Assembly: GCA_021733925.1 (NCBI GenBank)
Contig: JAIPJY010000013.1
Span: 1-64,000 of the forward strand
Source: Prosthecobacter sp.
GTDB lineage: Bacteria > Verrucomicrobiota > Verrucomicrobiia > Verrucomicrobiales > Verrucomicrobiaceae
Direction of reading: 5' to 3'
Length of the DNA: 64,000 bases
The number at the start of each line of letters is the position of its first letter. Within the stretch, counting starts at the first letter, position 1. A program made the position numbers and the translations under genes. A model generated the notes under the pieces. The model ran no database searches. It saw only the letters and a program-made list of their open reading frames with translations, and was not told the DNA's origin. Below are positions 50,007-60,705 of this stretch, in pieces.

Positions 50007-52187
50007 ATGAAAAAGAAGCCCACTGAAGAGCGCAAGCCGACAAAACCCACCTTGTCGCGCTGGCAGTCGTTCAAGCGGCTCAGCCTGCTTCTCTTCATGG
50101 GTGGGTCCCTGATCTGCACGCTTGCTGCCGCAGTGGTCATCGGGATTTACAGCCATCTGGCGAAAGCCTACGACCTGACCCAGCTCGGACAGATGCCGGA
50201 GCGCACCATCGTGATGGATTACAAGGGGGAGGTCCTCGGGAAGATGCATGGCGAGAACCGCATCGTCGTACCGCTGAGCGAGGTTTCGCCATGGTTTGTC
50301 AAAGCCCTGCTGGCACGCGAAGATGCACGCTTTTACGATCACCACGGCATCGACTTCCGAGGTGTGGCACGCGCCACGGTGCGCAACATCAAGGACATGC
50401 GCGTGGTGCAGGGCGCGAGCACGCTGACCATGCAGCTCGCGCGCAACAGCTACCCGGATCTCGACGACCGCAGCATCCACCGCAAGCTGGTGGAGATGAT
50501 GCTGGCACGCCGCATCGAGAAGGCCTGCACCAAGGACCAGATCATCGAGCACTACGTCAACCGCATCTTCTACGGCCCCGGGATCTACGGGGTCCAGCGG
50601 GCCAGCCAGGTTTACTTCGGCAAACACGCCAGCCAGCTCAGCCTGAGCGAGGCGGCGATGATCGCCGGCATCATTCGCAGCCCGGCACGCTTCTCGCCGT
50701 TTCGCAATTACGAAGGCGCGCTCAAGGAACGCGACACGGTGCTCAAGCGCATGCTGGAAATTAAAATGATCACGCCTGAGGAGGAAATCGCCGCACGCTA
50801 TGCGGACATCGCCCTGCATGCGCAGCCTGTGTTTCAAAGCCAGGGTGGGTATGCACTGGACACCGTGCGGCGTGACCTGGATTTGATTTTGGAGCAGCAG
50901 GAGATCGAAGACGGCGGACTGCAGGTCTTCACCACCCTGAACAAAGACCTGCAGGATGCCGCCGAAGCTGCGGTGGAGAAGCGTCTGACCGCCGTGGAAA
51001 AGCTCAAAGGGTATGCGCACACGAAGAAGGCGGATTTTGACAAGACCTGGGACGGCTCGTATGAAATCTCCTCCACGCCCTATCTGCAGGCGGCGCTCAT
51101 GATGCAGGACAACACCACCGGCGGCATCCTCGCCCTCGTGGGTGGGCGTGACTACCGCCACAGCAAATACAACCGCGCCACTCAGGGCGAGCGGCAGATC
51201 GGATCGACGGTGAAACCCTTCGTGTATGCCGCCGGCATCGCCTCAGGCTTCATGCCTGGTACGCTGATCAATGATGCGCCGATCCAGCCCGGTGAAATTG
51301 ATGGTGCTGATCCCGGCTGGAGCCCGCAGAACTCGGACGGCAAATTTCTCGGACCCACCACGCTGACGGATGGCATCGTGAAAAGTCGCAACACCATGAC
51401 CCTGCGCCTCGGCAACTACGCCGGGCTGGATCGTGTCATCGAGCTGCTCACCAATGCGGGATTTGCCAAGCCCTCCGATCGAACGCCGCAGATTTTCATC
51501 GGCAACATCGGCGGCAATCCACGCCAGCTCACCAGCGCGATCAGCATCTTCCCCAATCAAGGCCTGCGCCGCCGCCCCTTCCTCATTGACCGCATTCTCG
51601 ATAAAGCGGGCAACGTCATCTATCAGACACCTGTGCTCGAATCCGAGGTGATCACCTCGAGCGTGGCGTTTCTGATGCGCAACATCCTCGCCCAAGTGCT
51701 GGATCGAGGGACTGCGGCCTCCCTGCGCAATGAATACGGCTTCAAAGAACCTGGCGGGGGCAAGACCGGCACCACCAACGATTACAAGGATGCCTGGTTC
51801 GCCGGTTACACGGATCGCGTGAGCTGCGGCATTTGGGTGGGACTCGACAAACCGCAGACGATTGTCGAAGGTGGCTACGGTGGAACGCTCGCGCTGCCGA
51901 TCTGGGCGGACGTGATGAAAAAGGCCGTCGCTCTCGGCTACAAAACCGAAGTTCCCAAGGTCACGCTGCCGCTTTCACACGTGACTCTGTGCCGCGTAAG
52001 CAGCCAGCTTGCCACCGATGGCTGCGGCCGTGCCGGCACCGCGTACGAGGATAACCTGCCCTATGACTTGGTGCCTGAAAACTTCTGTACGGAACACCAA
52101 GGCTACGCCGCCCCGCCATCAAGACGGACGCAACAACCCCAGCGGGGACGCGGACTGTTTGACCGCATCCGTGGGTGGTTTCGGTAA
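50007..52187 (+). CDS. Class A penicillin-binding protein (PBP1A family)
   Basis: 726 residues from ATG 50007; GTG 49995 would add four. One membrane helix at about 30-50. The GT51 transglycosylase has EDARFYDHHGIDFRG and GASTLTMQLARN. The transpeptidase has STVKPF with the nucleophile serine (QIGSTVKPF), KSRNTM for the SxN motif and GGKTGTTND for KTG. It polymerises and cross-links peptidoglycan. The C-terminus has paired cysteines (LCRVSSQLATDGCG) and a basic tail. Stands alone, convergent with metH. Confidence 0.95.
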   Translation: MKKKPTEERKPTKPTLSRWQSFKRLSLLLFMGGSLICTLAAAVVIGIYSHLAKAYDLTQLGQMPERTIVMDYKGEVLGKMHGENRIVVPLSEVSPWFVKALLAREDARFYDHHGIDFRGVARATVRNIKDMRVVQGASTLTMQLARNSYPDLDDRSIHRKLVEMMLARRIEKACTKDQIIEHYVNRIFYGPGIYGVQRASQVYFGKHASQLSLSEAAMIAGIIRSPARFSPFRNYEGALKERDTVLKRMLEIKMITPEEEIAARYADIALHAQPVFQSQGGYALDTVRRDLDLILEQQEIEDGGLQVFTTLNKDLQDAAEAAVEKRLTAVEKLKGYAHTKKADFDKTWDGSYEISSTPYLQAALMMQDNTTGGILALVGGRDYRHSKYNRATQGERQIGSTVKPFVYAAGIASGFMPGTLINDAPIQPGEIDGADPGWSPQNSDGKFLGPTTLTDGIVKSRNTMTLRLGNYAGLDRVIELLTNAGFAKPSDRTPQIFIGNIGGNPRQLTSAISIFPNQGLRRRPFLIDRILDKAGNVIYQTPVLESEVITSSVAFLMRNILAQVLDRGTAASLRNEYGFKEPGGGKTGTTNDYKDAWFAGYTDRVSCGIWVGLDKPQTIVEGGYGGTLALPIWADVMKKAVALGYKTEVPKVTLPLSHVTLCRVSSQLATDGCGRAGTAYEDNLPYDLVPENFCTEHQGYAAPPSRRTQQPQRGRGLFDRIRGWFR

Positions 52188-52202
52188 TACGGCCGGTCAG
52201 CC

Positions 52203-55200
52203 TCAATAGCCGAGCCAAGGACCGAGCCAGCGCTCAGCTTCCTGGAGGGTCATGCCTTTGCGCTGCGCGTAGTCTTCCACCTGGTCTTTCCCCAGGACGC
52301 TGATGCCGAAGTAATGCGACTCTGGATGCGCGAAGTAGAGGCCGCTGACCGCGCTACCTGGGTGCATGGCCATGCTCTCGGTCAGCTCCACGCCGGTCTT
52401 GGCAGAGGCGTCGAGAAGATCAAACAGAATTGGTTTCTCGGTGTGGTCCGGCTGCGCGGGATAGCCGGGCGCGGGACGGATGCCGCGATACTTTTCTTTG
52501 ATGAGTTCTTCGCGGGAAAGGTCACCAGGTTTTTCATAGCCCCAGGCATATCTTGTCTGCTGATGCAGGTATTCCGCAAAGGCTTCGGCCAGACGGTCGG
52601 CCACGGCTTTGGCAATGATGGCGCTGTAGGGATCATGTGCGGCTTCGAATTCCTTGGCGAACTCATCCGCACCGTGAATGCCGACGGCAAAGCCGCCGAT
52701 GTAGTCAGCGCGACCACTGTCCTTGGGTGCAACATAATCGCTGAGCGCGTAGTTCGGGGTGTCCTTCTTGATGACCTGCTGGCGCAGGGTGTGGAAGACA
52801 GTCTTCACTGTAGCGCGTGACTCGTCGGTGTAGACTTCGATGTCATCGCCGATCGCGTTTGCGGGGAAGAAGCCCATGATACCACGCGGATTGAACCGGC
52901 TTTCAGCGACGACACGATCAAGTAGGTCGTTGGCGTCCTTGTAAAGCTTAAGGGCTTCCACTTCAGCCTTGCCCTTCATCTCCGCATCTTCCTGAGCGGA
53001 GGAGAAACGCTGCTCGGCGGCGATCCAGCGGCCACGCAGCTCCCATGAGTGGAAGAAGGGTGACCAGTCGATGAACTCGCGCAGTGTGGCGACAAGCTGG
53101 GGTCCTTCATAGATCTTCGTGCCGAGGAATGTGGGCGTGGCGATGTCCTGCGTGGCCCAGTCAAACTTGACGCCTTTTTCGCGGGACTCGGCGATGCTGA
53201 GCAGGGTGCGTTCCTTCTTCCTGCCATACTCCTCACGCAGGCGCGCATGGCGGGCTTCGTTGCTGGCAATAAAGGTTTCACGCTGCTCTTCACTGAGCAG
53301 AGAGGTCGTCACGGGCACGCTGCGGGAAGCGTCCAGCACATGCACAATGCTGCCGCTGTATTTAGGGGCGATCTTAATGGCGGTATGCGCCGGGCTGGTG
53401 GTGGCACCGCCGATAAGAAGAGGCTGCTTGAAGCCACGACGCTCCATCTCGCTGGCCACATGTGCCATCTCATCCAGCGATGGCGTGATCAGACCGCTGA
53501 GGCCGATCACATCAGCACCGACTTCGAGTGCCTTTTCCAAAATCTTGTCGCACGGCACCATGACCCCCATGTCGGTGACTTCGAAGCCATTGCATGCCAG
53601 CACGATGCCCACGATGTTTTTGCCGATGTCATGCACGTCGCCTTTGACGGTGGCGAGGACGATCTTGCCACCGCCCTGCTTGGCAGCTTCGGCCGGAATC
53701 AAATCTTCGGCAGTCAGACCGTTGGCAGAACCAGCAGCACCACTAGCGGTGGACTGAGCATGGTTGAGGAATGGGGCGACCACACGATCGGAGTTGGATG
53801 CGTCCTGACGGAGGCTTTCAAGCTTCTGCTGAAGGGCAGCTTCGCCCTCCACTTCAAACACAGCGCCGAGTTCGGCGGCGAGCTTCACTTCAGCACGACG
53901 CTCTTCGAGGCTCAGACCATTGCTGGGAGTATAGCTGAAGGATTCGACCACGGCGACAGCGCCACCGTTTTCCAAAGCCGCGACAGTCTTGGCGGCGACT
54001 TCGAGCAGCAGCGCACGCTCACGCGCCAGTCGAGCCTTCTCGATTTCCATGAAGGGCTGCAGGTAGGCCACACTCTGTTTCATCACGCGGGCGCTTTTGA
54101 CGACCTGCGGAAGGAACATTTTACCAGCACCGAAAAGATCGCCCACGACGCTCATGCCGTCCATCAGAGGACCTTCGATCACAGAGAGCGGCTTGCCCAA
54201 CTGGGCGAGCGCCTCGGCGGTGTCTTCGTTGATGAAGTCGGTGATGCCGCGAAGCAGAGCATGCTCCAGGCGCTTCTTCACCGGACCTTCACGCCAGCTC
54301 ATGTCGATCTCGACCTTCTTGGTCGTGCCTGCCTGTCCTTTGAACTGCTCGGCGTAATCGACGAGAATTTCCGTGGCATCCGGGCGTCGATTGAGGATGA
54401 CGTCCTCCACCTTTTCGAGCATGTCCTTCGGGATCTCCTCGTACACCTCAAGCATGCCGGCGTTCACGATGCCCATGTCCATGCCTGCCTTGATGGCATA
54501 GTAGAGGAACACGCTGTGCATGGCCTCGCGCACCTTGTTGTTGCCGCGAAAGCTGAAGCTGATGTTGCTGACGCCGCCACTGACCTTGGCGTAGGGGAGG
54601 TTCTCCTTGATCCAGCGCGTGGCATTGATGAAGTCGAGCGCGTAGTTGTTGTGCTCCTCCAGACCGGTGGCCACGGTGAGGATATTCGGGTCAAAAATGA
54701 TGTCCTCGGGCGGGAACTCGACCTCATCGACAAGGATGCGGTAGGCGCGCTCGCAGATGCGGATCTTATCCTCATACGTGGCGGCCTGGCCCTGTTCGTC
54801 AAAGGCCATGACCACGGTGGCAGCACCGTACTGTTTGATCTTGGTTGCGTATTCCCGGAATTTGTCTTCACCCTCCTTGAGGGAGATGGAGTTCACGATG
54901 CCTTTGCCTTGCAGGCATTTGAGGCCGGCCTCGATGATCTCCCACTTGGAGGAGTCCACCATGATGGGCACCTTGTTCACCTCTGGCTCGGTCTGGAGCA
55001 GGATGAGAAATTTGGTCATCGTGGGCACGCCGTCGATGAGACCTTCGTCCATGCAGACGTCGATCACATTGGCACCGCTCTCCACCTGCTGACGGGCCAC
55101 GGCCACGGCCTCCTCCAGCTTGTTCTCCTTGATGAGCTTGGCGAACTTGGGAGATCCGGCCACGTTCGTACGCTCGCCGATCATGAGGTAGGGCGGCCGC

Positions 55201-56372
55201 GTGGGTTTGGCCTCGGGATCGTCGCTGGCGGGAGCACCCGGGGCAAAAATAAAAGGCTGCGAGCCGCTCAGGCGCATCGCATGCGAGTCGGCTGGAACCT
55301 GACGCGGCGCGAGGTTTTCCACCGCTTTGGCGATGGCGGCGATGTGCTCTGGCGTGTTGCCGCAACAGCCGCCCATGATGTTCACGAACCCGCTGCTGCC
55401 GAAGTCCTTGGCATAGGCGGCCATGTCCGGCGGCAGCAGGTCAAAGCCTGTCGGCGCCAGCGGGTTGGGCATGCCAGCGTTCGGATAGGCGGAGACGAAA
55501 CAGTCAGCCTTCGAGGAAAGTTCCTCCAGGAAGGGCCGCATCTTGTCCGGCCCAAGGGAGCAGTTTAGACCGATGGACAGCGGCTTCACATGCCGCATGG
55601 CATTGAGGTAAGCCTCGGTCACCTGACCGGAAATCATCGTCTCACCGCCGGGTCCGACAGCCGCGCTGATCTGCACAGGCAGTTCCACCTGATCTTCGGC
55701 AAACACTTCACGGATGGCCACGAGTGCTGTCTTAGCGTTGAGGGAGTCAAAGATCGTCTCGACCATCAGGGTGTCCACCCCACCGGCGATGAGGGCACGC
55801 ACCTGAAGCTTGTACGCTTCCTTCACCTGATCAAATGTGACATAGCGGAAGCTGAGGTCGGAAAGGTCTGGGAACTGCGAGAGCGAGACGGTGAGCGGCC
55901 CGATGGCCCCTGCTACATAGCGTTTCCGTCCGGTCTTTTCGCCCACGATGTCGGCCCATTTGCGGCACTGCTTGGCGGACTCGAAATTGATCTCCCAGGC
56001 AAGGTCATTGAGGAATTTGTCCTCCAGCACCGTCTGGAAGAACTCGGGATCTTTGCGCCGTCCTGCCGGCACTTCTCTGAAAAATTCGGCTTGGGCGATG
56101 CTGGTGCCGCTGAAAGTGTTCGTCTCGATGATGTCCGCACCGGCTTCCAAAAAGCGGCGGTGGATGTCTTCGATGATGTCCGGGCGGGTGATGGAAAGAA
56201 TGTCGCCGTTGTTGAGCAGATCCTTCTCGTTGGACAGGAAGCGGGTGCCGCGTGCGTCGGCCTCTTTCAGCCCATAACCGCGAATAGTCGTGCCCATGGC
56301 CCCATCAATGACCAGGATTCTCTGGCGCATGGCGGCTTCGAGTTCAGAGCGGACATTAGGGCGTGCAGGCAT
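52203..56372 (-). CDS. metH: Cobalamin-dependent methionine synthase, with an internal insertion
   Basis: 1389 residues from ATG 56372, against about 1230 in E. coli. Homocysteine domain: zinc ligands C271, C336, C337 ([16 protein letters not shown]). Pterin domain: [16 protein letters not shown]. Cobalamin cap: [19 protein letters not shown]12 domain: [10 protein letters not shown], axial His about 914. Activation domain ends with [15 protein letters not shown]. About 115 residues (roughly 780-900) between cap and B12 domain are extra: a helical [11 protein letters not shown] part, FSYTPSNG, and a Ser/Ala linker. No riboswitch was recognised in the 114-bp upstream gap. Confidence 0.95.
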   Translation of the reverse strand: MPARPNVRSELEAAMRQRILVIDGAMGTTIRGYGLKEADARGTRFLSNEKDLLNNGDILSITRPDIIEDIHRRFLEAGADIIETNTFSGTSIAQAEFFREVPAGRRKDPEFFQTVLEDKFLNDLAWEINFESAKQCRKWADIVGEKTGRKRYVAGAIGPLTVSLSQFPDLSDLSFRYVTFDQVKEAYKLQVRALIAGGVDTLMVETIFDSLNAKTALVAIREVFAEDQVELPVQISAAVGPGGETMISGQVTEAYLNAMRHVKPLSIGLNCSLGPDKMRPFLEELSSKADCFVSAYPNAGMPNPLAPTGFDLLPPDMAAYAKDFGSSGFVNIMGGCCGNTPEHIAAIAKAVENLAPRQVPADSHAMRLSGSQPFIFAPGAPASDDPEAKPTRPPYLMIGERTNVAGSPKFAKLIKENKLEEAVAVARQQVESGANVIDVCMDEGLIDGVPTMTKFLILLQTEPEVNKVPIMVDSSKWEIIEAGLKCLQGKGIVNSISLKEGEDKFREYATKIKQYGAATVVMAFDEQGQAATYEDKIRICERAYRILVDEVEFPPEDIIFDPNILTVATGLEEHNNYALDFINATRWIKENLPYAKVSGGVSNISFSFRGNNKVREAMHSVFLYYAIKAGMDMGIVNAGMLEVYEEIPKDMLEKVEDVILNRRPDATEILVDYAEQFKGQAGTTKKVEIDMSWREGPVKKRLEHALLRGITDFINEDTAEALAQLGKPLSVIEGPLMDGMSVVGDLFGAGKMFLPQVVKSARVMKQSVAYLQPFMEIEKARLARERALLLEVAAKTVAALENGGAVAVVESFSYTPSNGLSLEERRAEVKLAAELGAVFEVEGEAALQQKLESLRQDASNSDRVVAPFLNHAQSTASGAAGSANGLTAEDLIPAEAAKQGGGKIVLATVKGDVHDIGKNIVGIVLACNGFEVTDMGVMVPCDKILEKALEVGADVIGLSGLITPSLDEMAHVASEMERRGFKQPLLIGGATTSPAHTAIKIAPKYSGSIVHVLDASRSVPVTTSLLSEEQRETFIASNEARHARLREEYGRKKERTLLSIAESREKGVKFDWATQDIATPTFLGTKIYEGPQLVATLREFIDWSPFFHSWELRGRWIAAEQRFSSAQEDAEMKGKAEVEALKLYKDANDLLDRVVAESRFNPRGIMGFFPANAIGDDIEVYTDESRATVKTVFHTLRQQVIKKDTPNYALSDYVAPKDSGRADYIGGFAVGIHGADEFAKEFEAAHDPYSAIIAKAVADRLAEAFAEYLHQQTRYAWGYEKPGDLSREELIKEKYRGIRPAPGYPAQPDHTEKPILFDLLDASAKTGVELTESMAMHPGSAVSGLYFAHPESHYFGISVLGKDQVEDYAQRKGMTLQEAERWLGPWLGY

Positions 56373-56486
56373 GGTGGAAATTAGCGTTTTAGCTGGGCAG
56401 GTCAATGATCATATCAACGCATCATGATTTGAGTATGTGACTTTTATTTCTAATTTACAAGAGATTAATCCGTTATACCGACACTC

Positions 56487-57089
56487 ATGCCCGTCAAACC
56501 CAAAGCCGCCCCCCCTATTGAATCCAGCCCTGAGGCTATCAATGAGAATCTCGGGAAGCGGGTGAAAAAACTGCGCGGGGATCGTGGCTGGTCACTCGAA
56601 GAACTCGCCACAGCTAGCGGGGTGAGTCGCTCCATGCTCAGCGAGATCGAGCGCGAGAAGGCGAACCCGACCCTGACCGTCACCTTTCGCATCGCTCGGG
56701 CCTTTGGACTGACCTTGCAGGAGCTGATTGAGAGCGCCGAAGCCAGCGCATCGAAAATCCAGGTCATCCGGGCCACCGACCGCGCCCAGGTCTATCGCAG
56801 CGACAAGCAGTGTGAGATCCGCACCCTTTCACCCATCAATCTCGAAAAGGACGTGGAGTTTTACGAGATGACGCTGCGCCCCGGCGGCACCCTGCGCAGC
56901 CAGCCGCACTTTGAAGGCACCCGCGAGTTCCTGACCGTCGAGGACGGCAGCGTGCGCATCGAATCCGACCAAAACAGCGAAGAACTCGCCAAAGGCGACT
57001 CCGGCACCTACCGCGCCGACGTGCCGCACGCCATCGTCAACACCGGCAAAGGGGACGCACTGGTGTTCCTCGTCGTCATCTACCGTTAG
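56487..57089 (+). CDS. XRE-family regulator with C-terminal cupin
   Basis: 200 residues. The HTH at about 25-75 is clear (RGWSLEELATASGVSRSMLSEIEREKANPTLTV). A cupin_2 barrel occupies about 115-198 (LRPGGTLRSQPHFEGTREFLTVEDGSVRI, then YRADVPHAIVNTG). Such proteins sense small metabolites through the cupin and repress local genes. It is divergent from metH and 23 bp before the M60 peptidase gene, either of which may be its target. Confidence 0.9.
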   Translation: MPVKPKAAPPIESSPEAINENLGKRVKKLRGDRGWSLEELATASGVSRSMLSEIEREKANPTLTVTFRIARAFGLTLQELIESAEASASKIQVIRATDRAQVYRSDKQCEIRTLSPINLEKDVEFYEMTLRPGGTLRSQPHFEGTREFLTVEDGSVRIESDQNSEELAKGDSGTYRADVPHAIVNTGKGDALVFLVVIYR

Positions 57090-57112
57090 AGCCCGCATTT
57101 CCCAACCCAACC

Positions 57113-59317
57113 ATGAAATCAGCCACCTCACTTATCCTCCTCGCCTTCGTCGGGGCATTGCATGCGCAGATGCCCTCTGCGCTTGTGAATGCCGAGCGCG
57201 CCAAAATCCTCGAAGGCGTCAAATCAGTCCCAAAGGCGGGGACGCCGGGGCCCATTGGCATTTGGGGAAACATGGCGTTTCCGATTCTCTCTGCGCCTGA
57301 CAAGGATGGCGTCGAGATCGCTGTCGCAGCGGCGGCGGGTTATGCCAAAGGGCGTGTCATTCTCTTTGGTCACAACAGCTATCTCGCAGGGGGTGAAGGC
57401 GGAGATCACGCCAAGCTCATGGAGAACTGCGTGAAGTGGGCGGGGAACAAAGAAAAGCCACGCGTGGGTCTCAAGGGCGTAACCGCAGCCAATTTGTACA
57501 AGCAGCATGGCTTCAATGTGGAGTCCTTTGACAAGATCGAACAGAAGAGTCTCAACGACTACGATGTCGTCATCGTGAACATGCAGAGCATCATCAGCGT
57601 CGAAGAAGGCGCAGCGGTGGCTGAGTATGTCAAAGGCGGCGGCGGCTTCATCGGCGGCATGACAGGCTGGGCCTTCAGCCAGACGAGCGGCGGCAAAGAT
57701 CTGGCGGTGTCACACGGCCTCAATCAGGCGCTTATGCCCGCAGGCATCGCTATCACGGACATGAGCGCGTTTGACCAGTTGCGCAGCTTTGAGGCACGCG
57801 TGGAACTTCCACAAATGATGAACGCTTCGGAAGCCATCAGTGCGATCAAAAAGCAGCGTGATGGGGGCCCCGCGCTGACGGCTGAGCAGATGAAGCAGGC
57901 GACAAACGCCATTCAGATTGCCCTGGCGGCACAACCGCCGGACCGCAGCAATCTGAAGACCGCTGTGCTCGCCGCTCTGGGCAATGCAGGAGCAGATGCC
58001 GTGGTGCCGACTAAACTGGCACCGCTCACTGCCGAGAAAAATGCCACGCAGCGTTTGCGTCTCGGCATGGAGACACGGGTGCTGCGCCTCGCTACCGGTG
58101 AAGGCGTGGCCGCACATCCCGCCCATGAAGCCTTCCCCGGCAAAGTGCCAGAAGGAGCGACGCGAGTCTCAGGAGAGATCAAAGTGACACCCAGCATCCC
58201 CGGCTGGACCAGCACCGGCCTTTATGCGGCTGCTGGTGACACCATCAGCGTGATACTACCGGAAAAATTTGCCGACAAAGGCTATGCCGTGCGCATCGGC
58301 TGCCACAGCGACACGCTTTACCATCTCGACAAATGGGAACGTGCGCCGGACATCACCCGCAGCGTCTCCCTGACCACCGCCACCACGAAAACCGCCAGTG
58401 CATTCGGCGGGCTCATCTACATCGAAGTTCCAGGTCGGGCCAAGGACGATGAACCGTTCACCGCCGTCATTCAAAACGCCGTGCCAGCCCCTCTGTTTGT
58501 ACTCGGCCAGGATGACGACGCCAAGTGGAGCGAAATTAAAATGCGCCCTGCCCCGTGGGCCGAACTTGCCTGCGACAAGCTGATCCTGAGCTGCCCCACC
58601 GAAGTCGCACGCGCCATCACCAATCCCACCCAGCTCATGGAGTTCTGGAAGAAGGTCGTCGAAGCGCAGGACGACATCACCAATCAAACGGCCGAACGCA
58701 AACGTCCCGAACGCATCGTGGCCGACGTGCAGATCAGCGCCGGCTACATGCACAGCGGTTATCCGATCATGATTCCGACGAGCGCCGCACCGGAGATGAC
58801 GACCTTTGGCAAACTGAAGTTCCCCGGCTGGGGTTTCTACCATGAGATCGGCCACAATCATCAGCGCGGTGATTTCACCTTTGACGGCACTGGCGAGGTC
58901 ACCAACAACGTCATCGGCATGTACTGTTACGATGCCGTTTTGAAGAAAGACTGGCTCATCGGCCACACCGCCATCACCGAAGAGTCGCGCAAAGAGAACA
59001 TTCAAAAGATCAAGAAGGCGTCGAACAAGTGGCAGGTGTGGAAAAGCGAACCCTTCACCGCACTGACCACCTACATCCAGCTCATGCAGGAGTTCGGTTG
59101 GGAAAGCTGGCGCAAATACCTCTACAGCTTTAACGACCCCACTTTCGGCCCTGCTCCGAAAGGCGATGACGAACGCCGCGACCAGTTTCTCGTGCGCTAC
59201 TCCAAGATCACGAACAAAAACCTCGGCCCGTTCTTCGAGGCCTGGGGCATTCCCGTCAGCTCAGCCGCGAAGGCGGAAGTGAGCAAGCTGGAGCCGTGGA
59301 TGCCGAAAGGGATGTGA
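57113..59317 (+). CDS. M60-like (enhancin-type) secreted metallopeptidase
   Basis: 734 residues. Signal peptide MKSATSLILLAFVGALHA. The zinc site is HEIGH at 577-581 in GWGFYHEIGHNHQRG, followed by the distant glutamate in GTGEVTNNV, the HExxH-x(8-28)-E pattern of the M60/ImpA group. The N-terminal 250 residues resemble a ThuA/glutamine-amidotransferase-like Rossmann domain (GRVILFGHNSYLAGGEGGDH, EYVKGGGGFIGGMTGWAF). M60 enzymes attack mucin-like glycoproteins. Just downstream of the XRE-cupin gene. Confidence 0.87.
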   Translation: MKSATSLILLAFVGALHAQMPSALVNAERAKILEGVKSVPKAGTPGPIGIWGNMAFPILSAPDKDGVEIAVAAAAGYAKGRVILFGHNSYLAGGEGGDHAKLMENCVKWAGNKEKPRVGLKGVTAANLYKQHGFNVESFDKIEQKSLNDYDVVIVNMQSIISVEEGAAVAEYVKGGGGFIGGMTGWAFSQTSGGKDLAVSHGLNQALMPAGIAITDMSAFDQLRSFEARVELPQMMNASEAISAIKKQRDGGPALTAEQMKQATNAIQIALAAQPPDRSNLKTAVLAALGNAGADAVVPTKLAPLTAEKNATQRLRLGMETRVLRLATGEGVAAHPAHEAFPGKVPEGATRVSGEIKVTPSIPGWTSTGLYAAAGDTISVILPEKFADKGYAVRIGCHSDTLYHLDKWERAPDITRSVSLTTATTKTASAFGGLIYIEVPGRAKDDEPFTAVIQNAVPAPLFVLGQDDDAKWSEIKMRPAPWAELACDKLILSCPTEVARAITNPTQLMEFWKKVVEAQDDITNQTAERKRPERIVADVQISAGYMHSGYPIMIPTSAAPEMTTFGKLKFPGWGFYHEIGHNHQRGDFTFDGTGEVTNNVIGMYCYDAVLKKDWLIGHTAITEESRKENIQKIKKASNKWQVWKSEPFTALTTYIQLMQEFGWESWRKYLYSFNDPTFGPAPKGDDERRDQFLVRYSKITNKNLGPFFEAWGIPVSSAAKAEVSKLEPWMPKGM

Positions 59318-59318
59318 G

Positions 59319-60638
59319 TCACTTAGCCAGTGACGCGCACACAATCTCTTCATCATTCCGCATGAAGACACACTGATTGGCAAAGGCAGGGTGTGACCAC
59401 ACGACGGCCCGGCGTGGGTCGGTCGTGGTGGGCTTCAGCAGCTTGGCCCGGCTGATCTCTTCATAACCTTTCGGCGAAAGCTTGGCGATGATGAGGTCCC
59501 CCTGCTCGTTCGCGAGGAAGAAGCGGTTTTCGTGTTTGATGAGGAAGGCGTTCGCCCACCGGACGGGTGGTCCACCCGTGGTGACGGCGAAAGTTTCCCA
59601 GAGCCTCTCGCCGGTGTCGAGTTTCAGACAGCGGAGCTGGCCATAACTGCAGACACCGTAGATGTGGCCGTTCTCGATGAAAGGCGTGCTGATAAGACTG
59701 TGCAGCGTGTCGGTGTTCTTTTCGCTGAAGCTTTTGCCTTCCCATTGCAGCGTCGCTGCAGGCTTGGAGGCGTCCAGTTTGAAGCATTTCGAGCTGGTGT
59801 AAAAAGAGCTTAGCAGGAGCATGTCTCCCGCAAGCCTTGGCGTGGCCACGGTGAGACCGGCACGCACCTCCCATGGATAAGACCAGAACACCTTGCCGGT
59901 GGCAGGATCGAGCGAGTTCACGGCCTGCGGATGCCAGAGGATAAGCTGCTGCGCACCACCGGCCTCGATCATCGTCGGCGGGCAGTAGCCGGGCTCACGC
60001 GCATCCAGCGCACGCCAGATTGCTTTGCCGCTGTCTTTGTCAAACGCGACCGCCACACTGCCCGAACCGCCGCAGAGACAGATCAGGCGCTGACCATCGA
60101 GCAGCGGATGTCCGGCAAAGCCCCACATCGGCGTGCGTGCTCCGTATTCGGTTTTAAAGTCGTGCGACCAGAGCACCTTGCCGTCAGTTGCATCAAGACA
60201 AAGGAGGTTTCCCTCCGCGCCGAGCGTCCACACTTTGCCGCCGCTCACCACAGGAGTGCAGCGCGGGCCGGTGGAGTAGCTCATCGTGTAAGTGCACTCG
60301 TAGCGATGCTCCCAAACAGTCGCGCCCGACTTCGCATCCAGACAAAGCACGCGTTCCGTGCCGGGAATGATGCCCCGCGCAAAGGCATTGCCCGGCACGC
60401 TGCTCTTCTCGGCCACCTGACGGTCCATGAGATAAACCCTGCCAGCAGCGACTGCCGGCCCGGTGTAACCGCCACCGATTTTCACGCGCCACAGCACCTT
60501 GGGACCACCTGCAGGAAAAGCGTCGATGATGCCGGACTCACGCCAAATGCTGTCGCGCTGCGGTCCCAGCCATTGCGGCCAGTCATCGGCACGAAGCATG
60601 GCGGAAAGCAGGAGCAGGATGAAAAAGGCAAAGCGCAT
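59319..60638 (-). CDS. Secreted PQQ-like beta-propeller protein
   Basis: 439 residues from ATG 60638 (TTG at 60644 is not needed). Signal peptide MRFAFFILLLLSAMLRA, then DWPQWLGPQRDSIWRESG, the standard start of verrucomicrobial and planctomycetal PQQ-like propellers. Repeats of LCLDATDGKVLWSH, AVAFDKDSGKAIWRA and LDPATGKVFWSY types mark the blades. No dehydrogenase catalytic residues were assigned, so a binding or scaffold role is likely. It converges on the M60 gene with no gap. Confidence 0.85.
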   Translation of the reverse strand: MRFAFFILLLLSAMLRADDWPQWLGPQRDSIWRESGIIDAFPAGGPKVLWRVKIGGGYTGPAVAAGRVYLMDRQVAEKSSVPGNAFARGIIPGTERVLCLDAKSGATVWEHRYECTYTMSYSTGPRCTPVVSGGKVWTLGAEGNLLCLDATDGKVLWSHDFKTEYGARTPMWGFAGHPLLDGQRLICLCGGSGSVAVAFDKDSGKAIWRALDAREPGYCPPTMIEAGGAQQLILWHPQAVNSLDPATGKVFWSYPWEVRAGLTVATPRLAGDMLLLSSFYTSSKCFKLDASKPAATLQWEGKSFSEKNTDTLHSLISTPFIENGHIYGVCSYGQLRCLKLDTGERLWETFAVTTGGPPVRWANAFLIKHENRFFLANEQGDLIIAKLSPKGYEEISRAKLLKPTTTDPRRAVVWSHPAFANQCVFMRNDEEIVCASLAK

Positions 60639-60705
60639 GGACAAACAAACTCACCATCATGAATCATGTTGCAGAGGATTTAGCGTGTCGCAGGTTTGGC
60701 GCATT

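Noticed and set aside
53247-55568. 773-codon plus-strand frame opposite metH
   Set aside because: Shadow of metH in high-GC sequence; composition is His/Asp/Gly-rich with no family, while the other strand gives a full MetH.
56373-56486. Cobalamin or SAM riboswitch upstream of metH
   Set aside because: The gap is only 114 bp and AT-rich; no B12-box or SAM-type stem pattern was found.
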